The notes under the pieces were generated by a model. It ran no database searches. It saw only the letters and a list, made by a program, of their open reading frames with translations, and was not told the origin of the DNA. Of a stretch of DNA of 64,000 nucleotides, positions 7,833 to 16,481 are shown piece after piece (the stretch's first letter is position 1; each line of letters opens with the position of its first letter). The DNA comes from Salinimicrobium sp050750585 (GTDB taxonomy: Bacteria; Bacteroidota; Bacteroidia; Flavobacteriales; Flavobacteriaceae). The position numbers and the translations under genes are program-made. Location of the stretch: assembly GCF_050750585.1 (NCBI RefSeq), contig NZ_JBOJLM010000017.1, forward strand, positions 1 to 64,000. The letters run 5' to 3'.

Positions 7833-9092
7833 CTAATTTCTAACCTCTCCAGTGATTTCCTTCAGGATCATTTCGAAGGCTTTATGCACTGTTTGCTTTA
7901 CCACCTGGTCTCTACTGTTCCCGAAAATGAACTTTTTGGAATACACTTTCTCGGGGGTTGCGAGCCCAATATAAACAGTACCGACTTCGGCATCGCTGTC
8001 GCCCTTGGTGGGTCCGGCATTTCCGGTGGTAGAGATGGCGTAGTCGGTTTTGAACATCTTTTTGGCGTTCCTGGCCATAGCCTCAGCCACCTCGGCACTC
8101 ACCACACTATATTTCTCGATAAATTCCCCGCGCACGTGTAGCACCTCACTCTTCGCTTGCGTAGCATATGAGACTATGCCGCCTTTAAAACAGGACGACG
8201 CGCCGGGATGGGTGGTGAATTCGGCTGCAAGGGCGCCGCCGGTACAGCTTTCGGCTGCCGACAGGAATTTCTTTTGATCAGTAAGCAGTTTGCTTATCTG
8301 TACGGCAATCTTCTCATCCTCCTCCTGCTCGTCGGCAATAATGTCGCCCAGCAGCTCATAAAGGCCTTCCACTTCTTTTTCTACGGAATGGATCAGCTCT
8401 TCTTCGTGATCTCCTTTGCCCGAAAGCCTGAGCCGCACACTGCCAAGATCGGGCAGGTAAGCCAGCTTGATATGCTTTGGAAGTCGATCTTCCCAGGCTG
8501 CAAGTTTATTTGCGATAGAACTTTCGCCCTCTCCCCTGGTGAGTATGGTTTTGTGATAAATAAAAGGACGGTGAAACTTTTCTCTTAAGCGCGGAATCAC
8601 CTCAACCTCCATAAGATTTTTCATCTCGTAAGGCACTCCGGGAAGAGAAATATAGACTATTTCATCCTTTTCCATCCACATGCCTGCTGCCGTGCCGTAC
8701 TTGTTGTGCAGGGCAATACTTTTTGAAGGCAGTAATGCCTGCTCCCGGTTAAGGTCGGAAATAGGAGTTCTTTTATACTTTAAAAAAAGTTCTTCGATAT
8801 GAGCAAGCACTTTTTTATTGAGCACCAGCTCATCATCAAAATATTTCGCAAAAGTGTATTTGGTGATATCGTCTTTGGTAGGCCCCAGCCCGCCTGTAAT
8901 AATCACCACATTTGCCCTTTTTGAAGCATCTTGGAGGGCGGCAAGAATATGCTCCTGCTCATCCTGAACAGAGGTGATCTGGTATACCGAAATCCCAATA
9001 AGATTGAGTTCCCGGGCAATAAAGGCCGAGTTTGAATCTACAATTTGCCCAATAAGGATCTCGTCTCCTATTGTGATAATTTCTGCAGTCAT
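7833..9092 (-). CDS. cinA: CinA-family protein (nicotinamide-nucleotide amidohydrolase)
   Basis: A 419-residue full-length CinA. The N-terminal MoCF/COG1058 domain begins ITIGDEILIGQIVDSNS and has the GGLGPTKDD motif near 66-74. The C-terminal amidase domain (about 255-415) has the LSAAESCTGG active-site motif and the STTGNAGPTKGD segment. The C-terminal domain deamidates nicotinamide mononucleotide in pyridine nucleotide salvage; the N-terminal domain of homologues shows ADP-ribose pyrophosphatase activity. The start ATG overlaps the stop codon of the upstream HPt gene by one base (ATGA-type), so the two are probably translationally coupled. Homologues are sometimes linked to competence, but no competence genes are near. 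Confidence 0.95.
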   Translation of the reverse strand: MTAEIITIGDEILIGQIVDSNSAFIARELNLIGISVYQITSVQDEQEHILAALQDASKRANVVIITGGLGPTKDDITKYTFAKYFDDELVLNKKVLAHIEELFLKYKRTPISDLNREQALLPSKSIALHNKYGTAAGMWMEKDEIVYISLPGVPYEMKNLMEVEVIPRLREKFHRPFIYHKTILTRGEGESSIANKLAAWEDRLPKHIKLAYLPDLGSVRLRLSGKGDHEEELIHSVEKEVEGLYELLGDIIADEQEEDEKIAVQISKLLTDQKKFLSAAESCTGGALAAEFTTHPGASSCFKGGIVSYATQAKSEVLHVRGEFIEKYSVVSAEVAEAMARNAKKMFKTDYAISTTGNAGPTKGDSDAEVGTVYIGLATPEKVYSKKFIFGNSRDQVVKQTVHKAFEMILKEITGEVRN

Positions 9093-9430
9093 TAGAGATC
9101 AAAGTCTTCCTTGAGTTCTTTTTCGGCTTTCTTGTACTTATCGGTAATAATTCGGGTTGCCTCGCGCACCTCGTCGCGGTTCTCACCGGCTTTGGCCCAG
9201 CTCTCCAAAATCTTGATCTGTGGCATTAAGCCAAGCCCAAACATCTGGAAATTTGGTTTCATCTTGTGTGCGTATTGATAAGCCTGCTGCGGATTATCTT
9301 GCGTCACCGCCTGATTCATCCCTTCAAGATCTGGCGGGATTTCTTCCAGGAAAGTCTGTACAACCACCTTGACGAAATCCTGGTCGCCATCGGCCATTTC
9401 TTCTACACTCTCTAAATTGTAGTTCCTCAT
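9092..9430 (-). CDS. Stand-alone histidine phosphotransfer (HPt) protein
   Basis: A 112-residue all-helical protein. The motif AHKMKPN with H55 matches the phospho-accepting histidine of HPt domains, with an acidic patch upstream (EEIPPDLEGM) as usual. HPt proteins shuttle phosphate between receiver domains of hybrid kinases and response regulators. No kinase lies next to it; it sits between an FAH-family gene (4-bp overlap) and cinA (1-bp overlap), an arrangement that points to one transcript with coupled translation. The hybrid histidine kinase at 27796-30003 ends in a receiver domain and could be one partner, but this is only inference. Confidence 0.8.
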   Translation of the reverse strand: MRNYNLESVEEMADGDQDFVKVVVQTFLEEIPPDLEGMNQAVTQDNPQQAYQYAHKMKPNFQMFGLGLMPQIKILESWAKAGENRDEVREATRIITDKYKKAEKELKEDFDL

Positions 9431-10041
9431 TTTACCTGTATTGAGAATATTTGTTGGTCTTCAATAAATCCGCTCAACTCATCATTAATTTCTACCCGTC
9501 CTACCCCTGCAGGAGTTCCGGTAAAGATCACATCGCCTATCTTGAGCGTAAAATACTGTGAAATATATTCAATTATTTCGTCAATTTTCCACAACATATG
9601 AGAAGTTCTTCCCTGTTGTACAATTTCTCCGTTTTTCTGAAGCCCAAAACCTACATCATTGATATTCTCAAAATCAGATTTCGGAAGCCATTTCTCCCCG
9701 ATAACTGCCGATCCGTCAAAGCCTTTGGCCTTTTCCCACGGCAATCCTTTTTCCTTTAATTTCTTCTGAAGGTCTCTGGCTGTAAAATCTATACCCAGCC
9801 CAACTTCATCATAATATTTATGAGCAAATTTCTTCTGAATATGCTTTCCGATCTTGTTAATTCTCACCAGCAGCTCCACTTCGTAATGGATATCATCTGA
9901 AAACGGCGGAATAAAAAATGGCTGCTTTTTAAGAAGCACAGCCGAATCGGGTTTTAGAAAGATTACCGGTTCAGTGGGCCTTTCATTCTGAAGTTCGGCA
10001 ATATGATCGGTATAATTTCGGCCTATACAGATGATCTTCAT
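9427..10041 (-). CDS. Fumarylacetoacetate hydrolase family protein
   Basis: A 204-residue FAH-fold protein, starting MKIICIGRNYTDHIAE. It has the metal-binding glutamates in HYEVELLVRI, GIDFTARDLQ, GFDGSAVIG, and the terminal GDVIFTGTPAGVG motif. The length matches the short, single-domain members (YcgM / acylpyruvase, FAHD1-like) that hydrolyse acylpyruvates or decarboxylate oxaloacetate with Mg or Mn. The exact substrate is not decided by sequence. It lies 11 bp after the exonuclease gene and overlaps the HPt gene by 4 bp, so it is part of a four-gene run ending with cinA. Confidence 0.92.
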   Translation of the reverse strand: MKIICIGRNYTDHIAELQNERPTEPVIFLKPDSAVLLKKQPFFIPPFSDDIHYEVELLVRINKIGKHIQKKFAHKYYDEVGLGIDFTARDLQKKLKEKGLPWEKAKGFDGSAVIGEKWLPKSDFENINDVGFGLQKNGEIVQQGRTSHMLWKIDEIIEYISQYFTLKIGDVIFTGTPAGVGRVEINDELSGFIEDQQIFSIQVK

Positions 10042-10052
10042 AAGACTAAAAA

Positions 10053-10832
10053 TTACTTAAGCTTGGTATTCATTTTTCGCAATTTGATTGCAGTAAGCAC
10101 TTTCTTGGTGTACAACGGGAAATCGGCATTTTGAAACCATCCGAAGTAGCCAGGTTCCTGGTCAAGAATATCTTCAACAGATTTTCCTTTGTGCTTTCCG
10201 AAGCTAAATACTTCACGGCCTTTCTTATCAAAAACTATTAGTCCGGCAATATCTGCACACTCTTTTCGCGATGTAAACGAAGAAAGCCACTTTACATCAT
10301 TCTGCAATTCCTCTTCATATCTATCCAACTGCGATTTAAGAACTTCATAGGTCGCCATGGTATCAACTTCGGCACCATGAGCACCCTCCAGTTCTTTTCC
10401 GCAGTAGAATTTATAGGCAGCAGAAAGCGTGCGCTGTTCCATTTTATGAAAGATGGTCTGCACGTCTAAAGATAGGGCGTTCTTCATATCGAAGTCAACT
10501 CCGGCCCGCAGCATTTCTTCAGCTAGAAGCGGGATATCGTAACGGTTTGAGTTATAGCCTGCGAGATCACAGCCTTTGATCATCTCATAAACAACGGGAG
10601 CCAGCTCCTTAAATGTGGGCTCGTTGGCCACTTTCTCATTGGTAATGCCGTGAACGGCCACCACTTCTTTAGAAATTGTGACGGTAGGGTTTACCAGCCA
10701 GGTTTTACTTTCGCGGTTTCCGTTTGGAAAGATCTTTAATATTGAGATCTCTACTATCCTGTCTTTGGCGACATTGGTACCCGTGGCTTCAAGATCAAAA
10801 AAACACAGAGGCTTATTCAGCTTCAACTCCAT
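10053..10832 (-). CDS. 3'-5' exonuclease, DnaQ-like with C-terminal DUF3820-type domain
   Basis: A 259-residue protein starting MELKLNKPLCFFDLEATGT; an upstream in-frame ATG would run into the terminator of the neighbouring gene. The DEDDh exonuclease signature is visible: D13 and E15 in FDLEATGT, a VNPTVTISKEVVAVHGIT segment, NSNRYDIPLL, and the HGAEVDTMATYEVL motif with the last His and Asp. After about residue 205, SFGKHKGKSVEDILDQEPGY resembles the DUF3820 domain found at the end of exodeoxyribonuclease X-like enzymes. Roles in repair or RNA/DNA end trimming are typical of such proteins; it is not clearly the epsilon subunit of the replicase. Confidence 0.9.
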   Translation of the reverse strand: MELKLNKPLCFFDLEATGTNVAKDRIVEISILKIFPNGNRESKTWLVNPTVTISKEVVAVHGITNEKVANEPTFKELAPVVYEMIKGCDLAGYNSNRYDIPLLAEEMLRAGVDFDMKNALSLDVQTIFHKMEQRTLSAAYKFYCGKELEGAHGAEVDTMATYEVLKSQLDRYEEELQNDVKWLSSFTSRKECADIAGLIVFDKKGREVFSFGKHKGKSVEDILDQEPGYFGWFQNADFPLYTKKVLTAIKLRKMNTKLK

Positions 10833-10894
10833 AGTTTGTAGTTTTGGTAAAGATAATATTTCCCGAAACTTTAGCGGGAAACAATAAAAAAAAG

Positions 10895-10926
10895 AAAGCC
10901 ACAACCTGAAAGGCTATGGCTTTTTA
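10895..10926 (-). terminator. Intrinsic terminator for the E2 gene
   Basis: AAAGCCA pairs with TGGCTTT around a loop of about 15 nt. On the minus strand it is followed by CTTTTTTTTATT. It lies about 20 bp after the stop codon of the E2 gene and upstream of the exonuclease start. Confidence 0.72.
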
Positions 10927-10944
10927 TCATTTTAGACACCTGTG

Positions 10945-12261
10945 TTACAGGTCTCTATTCTTATCGAATTTTTCAAGATACTGGGCCACTCTTTGTACAA
11001 ACTGGCCACCCAAAGCCCCATTCACCACGCGGTGGTCGTAACTGTGCGAAAGGAACATCTTGTAACGAATCCCAATAAAATCTCCTTCGGGAGTTTCTAT
11101 CACTGCCGGTACTTTTCTAATAGCTCCCAGCGCCAGGATAGCCACCTGCGGCTGATTAATAATTGGAGTACCCATCACACTTCCAAAAGTACCCACGTTG
11201 GTTACAGTATAAGTACCTCCCTGGATATCATCGGGCTTAAGCTTGTTAAGACGGGCACGGTTAGCAAGGTCGTTTACGGCCTTAGCCATTCCCACCAGGT
11301 TAAGTTGATCGGCATTTTTGATCACCGGCACAATCAGGTTACCATCTGGAAGTGCTGCTGCCATCCCAAGGTTTATATTTTTGCGCTTAATGATCTTGTC
11401 ACCATCAACAGATATATTGATCAACGGGAAATCTTTTATAGCCTTGGCTACAGCTTCCATAAAGATTGGGGTAAAGGTGAGTTTCTCGCCTTCCCTTTTT
11501 TCAAAAGCATCTTTATTTTTCTTTCTCCAGTTCCAGATGTTGGTCACGTCTACCTCAATAAAAGACTGCACGTGAGCAGAGGTCTGAACGCTTTCTACCA
11601 TGTGGTGCGCAATCATTTTACCCATACGGGACATCTCGATGATCTCGTCTTCACCATTCACGCTCACCGGGGTTTTGGCCGGTTGCGGCGCAGCTGCCTG
11701 CTGTGGTTTTTGCTGCCCTTGCTGCGGTTGTGCAGCGGGTTGAGAAGAACGATTTTCAAGGTAGTCTAAAATGTCATTTTTAGTGACCCTTCCTTCTTTA
11801 CCGCTTCCTGGAATTTTTTCCAGTTCGTCGAAAGAAATCCCTTCTTCTTTCGCAATATTCTTTACCAGCGGAGAGTAGAACCTGTTACTATCGGCATAAT
11901 CTGAAGTAGTAATATTTTTTGCCTCTTCCACTCTGCCTTCGGCTGCGGCAACGGCTTCTTCAATTTCGGGTGAAGGCACTTCCTGGTCAGCAACCGGGGT
12001 GGTCTCTGCCGCTTCTTCTCCTTCAGTCTCAATAATAGCAATGGTTTGCCCTACCTGTACCACATCATCTTTGTTGAATAACTTTTCAACCAACACGCCG
12101 TCTACTTCACTCGGCACCTCACTATCAACCTTATCTGTGGCAATTTCCAGAACCGCCTCATCGGCTTCAATGGTCTCTCCAACTTCTTTTAACCAATTCG
12201 TAATGGTTGCTTCCGCAACACTCTCCCCCATCTTGGGTAATTTTAGTTCAAATTTTGCCAT
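10945..12261 (-). CDS. 2-oxoacid dehydrogenase E2 (dihydrolipoamide acyltransferase)
   Basis: A 438-residue E2 subunit. The N-terminal lipoyl domain (1-77) carries lipoylated K44 in ATDKVDSEVPSE. An acidic/Ala-rich linker follows; the peripheral-subunit-binding domain is at about 130-172 (SPLVKNIAKEEGI, RVTKNDILDYLE). A Gln/Pro-rich linker leads to the catalytic domain from about 205 to the end, with SHSYDHRVVNG holding the catalytic His. The core builds the cube or dodecahedron of the dehydrogenase complex. The lipoyl-site sequence and single lipoyl domain fit the branched-chain type used in this phylum, but the substrate is not proved; no E1 or E3 gene is adjacent. Its own terminator follows. 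Confidence 0.93.
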   Translation of the reverse strand: MAKFELKLPKMGESVAEATITNWLKEVGETIEADEAVLEIATDKVDSEVPSEVDGVLVEKLFNKDDVVQVGQTIAIIETEGEEAAETTPVADQEVPSPEIEEAVAAAEGRVEEAKNITTSDYADSNRFYSPLVKNIAKEEGISFDELEKIPGSGKEGRVTKNDILDYLENRSSQPAAQPQQGQQKPQQAAAPQPAKTPVSVNGEDEIIEMSRMGKMIAHHMVESVQTSAHVQSFIEVDVTNIWNWRKKNKDAFEKREGEKLTFTPIFMEAVAKAIKDFPLINISVDGDKIIKRKNINLGMAAALPDGNLIVPVIKNADQLNLVGMAKAVNDLANRARLNKLKPDDIQGGTYTVTNVGTFGSVMGTPIINQPQVAILALGAIRKVPAVIETPEGDFIGIRYKMFLSHSYDHRVVNGALGGQFVQRVAQYLEKFDKNRDL

Positions 12262-12659
12262 ATTCTTATCTCGAAGATATTTTACTTAAAATTGACTGCG
12301 AAATTACTAAAAATTTACCTCAATTAATAATAATTATTCAGCAGTGAGAATTTACAGGCCTCTTTTTGCTTCTGAAAAATGGCCTGTTTCCTCAGTAAAA
12401 TTACAATTTTCACTACTTAGTTTCGAAAAAGATACGCTTGTTTTTTAAAGTAGTCTAAACCGGAAGTTTCAGAAGTAAGAAAAAATCTGTCAGGCTGAAG
12501 GTTCCAAAAATGGCAAAATCCAACCTCTTTTTTGAAAGAATATCCGCACAGAGTAAGACATAAGCCACGCCGCCTTCACTTTTTATTGGGTACATTTTAG
12601 GTTTTTCTTATTAACTCCTTCCCTTTCAAATATCTACCTTAAATAAAAAAGTAAAAGCA
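12262..12659. other. Divergent intergenic region
   Basis: A 398-bp AT-rich region between the divergent E2 and SDR genes. It must hold both promoters, but I could not place -33/-7 boxes with confidence. A half copy of the dispersed palindrome (TTCCAAAAATGGCAAAATCC) is at 12502-12521. No gene is seen. Confidence 0.4.
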
Positions 12660-13577
12660 ATGAGCGTAAACAGAGAGGAATTAAGAGGAAAAACAATAGT
12701 GATCACCGGCGTTTCAAGCGGATTTGGTCGCGGTGCAGCCATAGAATTAGCAAAATTAGGCGCCAATGTGGTAGGAGCGGCAAGAAGAACCGAAGTTCTG
12801 AAAAGCCTTGAAGAAGAGGTTATGAACGAGGGCGGAAAACTCAAGACCGTTACCTGTGATGTTAGTAATGTAGACGATATTAAGAGACTACGCGATACTG
12901 CCCTCGAAAAATCTGGCAGTATTGATATCTGGATAAATAATGTAGGAGTAGGTGCGCTGGGTTATTTTTGGGACATCCCGATAGAAGATCACGCCCGGCT
13001 GATAGATGTCAACCTCAAAGGCCTGGTATACGGTGCCCATGTGGCTATGAAACATTTTGTGGAACGGGACCGGGGGATTCTCATCAATGTAGGGTCTATA
13101 GACAGTGAGGTGCCACTGGCGCTTCAAAATACCTACGCCGCAACAAAATCGGCTGTACTTAGCCTTGGCCGCTCCCTTACAGAAGAACTAAATTTAAGCG
13201 ACAGGAAAAATATTAAAATTGCCACTATAATGCCCTGGGCTGTAGATACGCCGTGGTGGAAGCACGCCGCAAACTACACCGGACATAAACCACGAATGGC
13301 CGCGATGGATGAACCTCAACCAGTGATAGATAAAATTATTGAAGCCTGTATGAATCCTAAAATAAAAATGCCTGTAGGGCCTATTGCCGGTGCTTCAAAT
13401 TTCTTTCACCAGATCTTTCCTCAATGGACAGAACGGGCTTCGGCTAAAATAGGCCAATATGAAGTTGAAAAAGCCGCTCCTATGCCTCCCACTACAGGAA
13501 GTATTTATGAACCTATGAAAGAAGGCACGACGGTGGAAGGCAACATTAAAGAACGAATGAAAAAAGAAGACAGCTAA
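12660..13577 (+). CDS. Short-chain dehydrogenase/reductase
   Basis: A 305-residue classical SDR. The NAD(P)-binding motif TGVSSGFG is at 16-23, NNVGVG near 93-98, and the active site has S146, Y159 and K163 (YAATK). An Arg pair (AARR, 40-43) after the second strand suggests preference for NADPH. The C-terminal 50 residues extend beyond the core fold and are charged. Substrate unknown; family members oxidise or reduce alcohols and ketones. It is alone between divergent and convergent genes. The stop codon overlaps a copy of the dispersed palindrome (13576-13593), which could affect the transcript end. Confidence 0.9.
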   Translation: MSVNREELRGKTIVITGVSSGFGRGAAIELAKLGANVVGAARRTEVLKSLEEEVMNEGGKLKTVTCDVSNVDDIKRLRDTALEKSGSIDIWINNVGVGALGYFWDIPIEDHARLIDVNLKGLVYGAHVAMKHFVERDRGILINVGSIDSEVPLALQNTYAATKSAVLSLGRSLTEELNLSDRKNIKIATIMPWAVDTPWWKHAANYTGHKPRMAAMDEPQPVIDKIIEACMNPKIKMPVGPIAGASNFFHQIFPQWTERASAKIGQYEVEKAAPMPPTTGSIYEPMKEGTTVEGNIKERMKKEDS

Positions 13578-13642
13578 ATGCCATTTTTGACACTCCTGCA
13601 ATTTAGCAGGTCAATTAGAAGCCGATAAATAGCTGATTTAAT

Positions 13643-14260
13643 TTATTGCTTCAGGGAATTTTCGAACGGAATACGGTTGGTGATGCTGCGCCCCAGGGTG
13701 ACCTCATCGGCGTATTCCAGTTCATCTCCCACCGAAATTCCGCGGGCAATAGTGCTCGTTTGAATTTCCAGCCCTTCAAGCTGCTTAAAAATGTAAAAGT
13801 TGGTAGTATCTCCCTCGAGGGTACTGCTAAGGGCAAAGATCACTTCTTTAATTTCCCCTTTCCTGGCTTTCTCTACTAAAGATTTTATGGTGAGCTGTGA
13901 AGGCCCAACACCTTCCATCGGGTTGATCTTACCTCCCAAGACATGGTAGAGTCCGCGATACTGGCTGGTATTTTCAATAGCCATCACATCCCGAATATCT
14001 TCTACCACACAAACCACCTCACGCTGACGGCTCTTGTTTGCGCAAATCTCGCAGAGTTCTGTATCGCTAATGTTATGGCAGTTGGCACAAAATTTCACTT
14101 CGGTCTTTAGATCTACCAGGGCCTTGCTCAAAGCTACAGTCTGAGATTCGGGTTGTTTTAGAAGATGCAGTACCAGCCGCAACGCCGTACGTCTGCCAAT
14201 ACCCGGAAGCTGAGACATTTCATTAACAGCTCCTTCCAGTAATTTTGAAGAAAATTCCAT
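13643..14260 (-). CDS. recR: Recombination mediator RecR
   Basis: A 205-residue RecR; start set at MEFSSKLLEGAVNEM because the earlier ATG adds a non-homologous MYFCG. The helix-hairpin-helix region QLPGIGRRTALRL (17-29), the C4 zinc finger C58-xx-C61 / C70-xx-C73, and the Toprim domain (VCVVEDIRDVMAIE onward, with GGKINPMEGVGP) are all present. RecR acts with RecF/RecO to load RecA on gapped DNA. It is a single gene, convergent with the SDR gene and divergent from the symporter gene. Confidence 0.96.
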   Translation of the reverse strand: MEFSSKLLEGAVNEMSQLPGIGRRTALRLVLHLLKQPESQTVALSKALVDLKTEVKFCANCHNISDTELCEICANKSRQREVVCVVEDIRDVMAIENTSQYRGLYHVLGGKINPMEGVGPSQLTIKSLVEKARKGEIKEVIFALSSTLEGDTTNFYIFKQLEGLEIQTSTIARGISVGDELEYADEVTLGRSITNRIPFENSLKQ

Positions 14261-14364
14261 GCCGCAAAAGTACAATTTTTGAAGAGAGAAGTTTAAACAA
14301 ATTTTATAGTTTAGCAGACACTAATACGGGTAATACAATTGCTCTCACGCCAATCTAATCCTGA

Positions 14365-15822
14365 ATGGAACCATTTACAATTCTACTGGTCATCGCCGCT
14401 TACTTTGGGGTGCTGCTTCTCATTTCCTACTTCACCGGGAAAAATGCCACTAACGAAACCTTTTTCAAGGCCAACAAAGAATCTCCCTGGTATATTGTAG
14501 CTTTTGGGATGGTAGGTGCGTCACTTTCGGGCGTTACTTTTATTTCGGTGCCGGGCTGGGTGCGTGATTCGCAGTTTAGTTATATGCAGGTGGTGCTGGG
14601 ATATCTTGCCGGTTACCTTGTTATTACCTTTATTTTGCTGCCCATATATTACAGGCTCAATGTCACTTCTATTTATCAATACCTGCAGCAGCGTTTTGGA
14701 AATGTAAGTTATCGCACAGGCGCTTTTTTCTTCTTTATATCAAGGGTTTTAGGAGCTTCTTTCAGGCTGTTTTTAGTGGCTACGGTACTTCAGTATTTTG
14801 TTTTTGATGCCTGGGATGTGCCGTTCTTTGTCACGGTTACCCTCTCAATATTGCTGATCTGGCTGTATACCGCACGCGCAGGAATAAAGACTATTGTGTG
14901 GACAGACACCCTACAAACGTTTTTTATGCTGGGCTCTGTAGCTGTAGCTATTTATTTTGTTTCTGAAGAACTCAACTGGCAGTTTACCGATTTCTTTACT
15001 GCCCCCAGATTGGAACCTTACACCAAAACCTTTTTCTTTGAAAGTATCCTGGACCGGAACTACTTCTGGAAAGCCTTTTTTGGAGGAATGTTCATCACTA
15101 TTTGTATGACGGGACTAGACCAGGACATGATGCAGAAAAACCTTACCTGCAAGAATTTGCGGGATGCGCAGAAGAACATGCTTTCGTACAGCTTTGTGTT
15201 TATTCCCGTTAACCTGTTATTCCTCTTTCTTGGTGCTTTGCTCTTCATCTATGCGGGAGAAAACAATATTGCCGTACCCGTAATGGACGGCAGCGCAAAA
15301 ACCGATTTGCTTTTTCCTGAAATTGCCCTTAGCGGAAGTATGGGAATGGCCCTGCCAGTGATCTTTATCCTGGGGCTTATTGCCGCAGCATATTCGAGCG
15401 CCGACAGTGCCCTCACCTCTCTCACCACCAGTTTTTGCGTGGATTTTCTAGATATTGAAAAGAAGGAACTTTCTAAGCAGAAGGGATTGCGCCAGTGGGT
15501 ACATGTTGGTATTAGCGCTTTAATGATAGCAGTGATCATTGCCTTTAAATACCTGCTTGACAGCAATGTTATTGACCTGCTGCTTACAGCTGCAACCTAT
15601 ACCTATGGCCCCTTATTAGGACTTTTTACCTTCGGAATATTTACAAAAATGCAGGTTAAAGACCAATGGGTATGGCTCGTGTCCATTCTCTCGGTGGTCA
15701 TCACTTTTATTATTGGCAATCTACCTTCAGAGTATTTGGGCGGCTATGTATTCAACTATGAACTCCTCATTGTGAATGGCGCTTTTACATTCCTGGGGTT
15801 AGTACTGCTTCGTAGAAAGTAA
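14365..15822 (+). CDS. Sodium:solute symporter (SSS family)
   Basis: A 485-residue membrane protein with about 13 hydrophobic segments and the SSS hallmark regions: an N-terminal GMVGASLSGVTFISVPGW, YRLNVTSIYQYLQQRFG, and AAAYSSADSALTSLTTSF, which corresponds to the sodium-2 site region. The family couples sodium influx to uptake of sugars, amino acids, vitamins or organic acids; the substrate cannot be assigned from sequence. It sits alone on the plus strand after recR. Its last 24 bp overlap the 3' end of the convergent CoA-binding gene. Confidence 0.93.
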   Translation: MEPFTILLVIAAYFGVLLLISYFTGKNATNETFFKANKESPWYIVAFGMVGASLSGVTFISVPGWVRDSQFSYMQVVLGYLAGYLVITFILLPIYYRLNVTSIYQYLQQRFGNVSYRTGAFFFFISRVLGASFRLFLVATVLQYFVFDAWDVPFFVTVTLSILLIWLYTARAGIKTIVWTDTLQTFFMLGSVAVAIYFVSEELNWQFTDFFTAPRLEPYTKTFFFESILDRNYFWKAFFGGMFITICMTGLDQDMMQKNLTCKNLRDAQKNMLSYSFVFIPVNLLFLFLGALLFIYAGENNIAVPVMDGSAKTDLLFPEIALSGSMGMALPVIFILGLIAAAYSSADSALTSLTTSFCVDFLDIEKKELSKQKGLRQWVHVGISALMIAVIIAFKYLLDSNVIDLLLTAATYTYGPLLGLFTFGIFTKMQVKDQWVWLVSILSVVITFIIGNLPSEYLGGYVFNYELLIVNGAFTFLGLVLLRRK

Positions 15823-16161
15823 AATAAGAGTACAGGCCACTTCTACTTCAATGCCGTTCTTTTGAAGAATTCTGAAGAACTCCGGGTTTTCGGTGCCGGG
15901 ATTAAAGATCACCCTTTCAGGCTGAAGCGAAACGACATATTCGTAATACTCTTCCTGCCTTGGCGGGCCCAGGTATAAAGTGACGGTATGTATATCTTCA
16001 AAAGGAACTTTTTCAGTTTCAATAGGCACTCCGGCCACCGTTCCCTGCCGCAATCCAATGGCTACAGTGGAAACCTGATTCCGCGTGAGGCGGTTAATTG
16101 CAATATTGGCATATCTTGCCGGGTTTGTGGTTGCTCCAAGTACAAGTGTTTTTTTGTCCAT
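15799..16161 (-). CDS. CoA-binding domain protein (YccU-like)
   Basis: A 120-residue single-domain Rossmann-like protein. KKTLVLGATTNPARYANIA at the N-terminus is the nucleotide-binding loop of the CoA-binding (succinyl-CoA synthetase alpha-like) superfamily; LYLGPPRQEEYYEYV and RVIFNPGTENPEF match the rest of the fold. It lacks the catalytic His of succinyl-CoA ligase, and no enzymatic role is established. It overlaps the convergent symporter gene by 24 bp, so antisense effects on either message are possible. Confidence 0.88.
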   Translation of the reverse strand: MDKKTLVLGATTNPARYANIAINRLTRNQVSTVAIGLRQGTVAGVPIETEKVPFEDIHTVTLYLGPPRQEEYYEYVVSLQPERVIFNPGTENPEFFRILQKNGIEVEVACTLILLSTKQY

Positions 16162-16315
16162 GTTATAATCTTTTGTTGCTGTAACAATTCTAAAAATATA
16201 TAGTCTTTAAAGTAAGAAATATTTCCCGCATTGAGGGCATTTAACAGAACATTGATGGTTAGTGTCTTGATGTCCCCGTGCTAAACCCATGCATTTTTTG
16301 TGCATGGGTTTTTTA
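16162..16315 (+). ncRNA. Candidate small RNA ending in a strong terminator
   Basis: The stem AAACCCATGCA / TGCATGGGTTT at 16283-16293 and 16301-16311, followed by T residues, is an intrinsic terminator on the plus strand. No plus-strand protein gene precedes it: the symporter ends 460 bp earlier and the intervening CoA-binding gene runs the other way. A short transcript starting in about 16190-16240 would explain it. The family is not recognised, and the 5' end is unknown; a leader attenuator for the TonB receptor starting at 16482 is an alternative. Confidence 0.35.
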
Positions 16316-16481
16316 CTTTCAGCAAAAGCTTTGGAAAAAAATCTGCGTTTAAATGTAACAAACCAGTTTTTGAGCAGTCTTTATAATAGAGCCGAATACT
16401 TTTTTGCGGAAAATCATGGTTTTTTATTATGCAATACAAGGTATTAGGTTAAATAATAACCATCATCAAATCAATCAAACA

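Noticed and set aside
10942..11769. Plus-strand frame of 275 codons
   Set aside because: Antisense to the E2 catalytic domain, with no recognisable motif.
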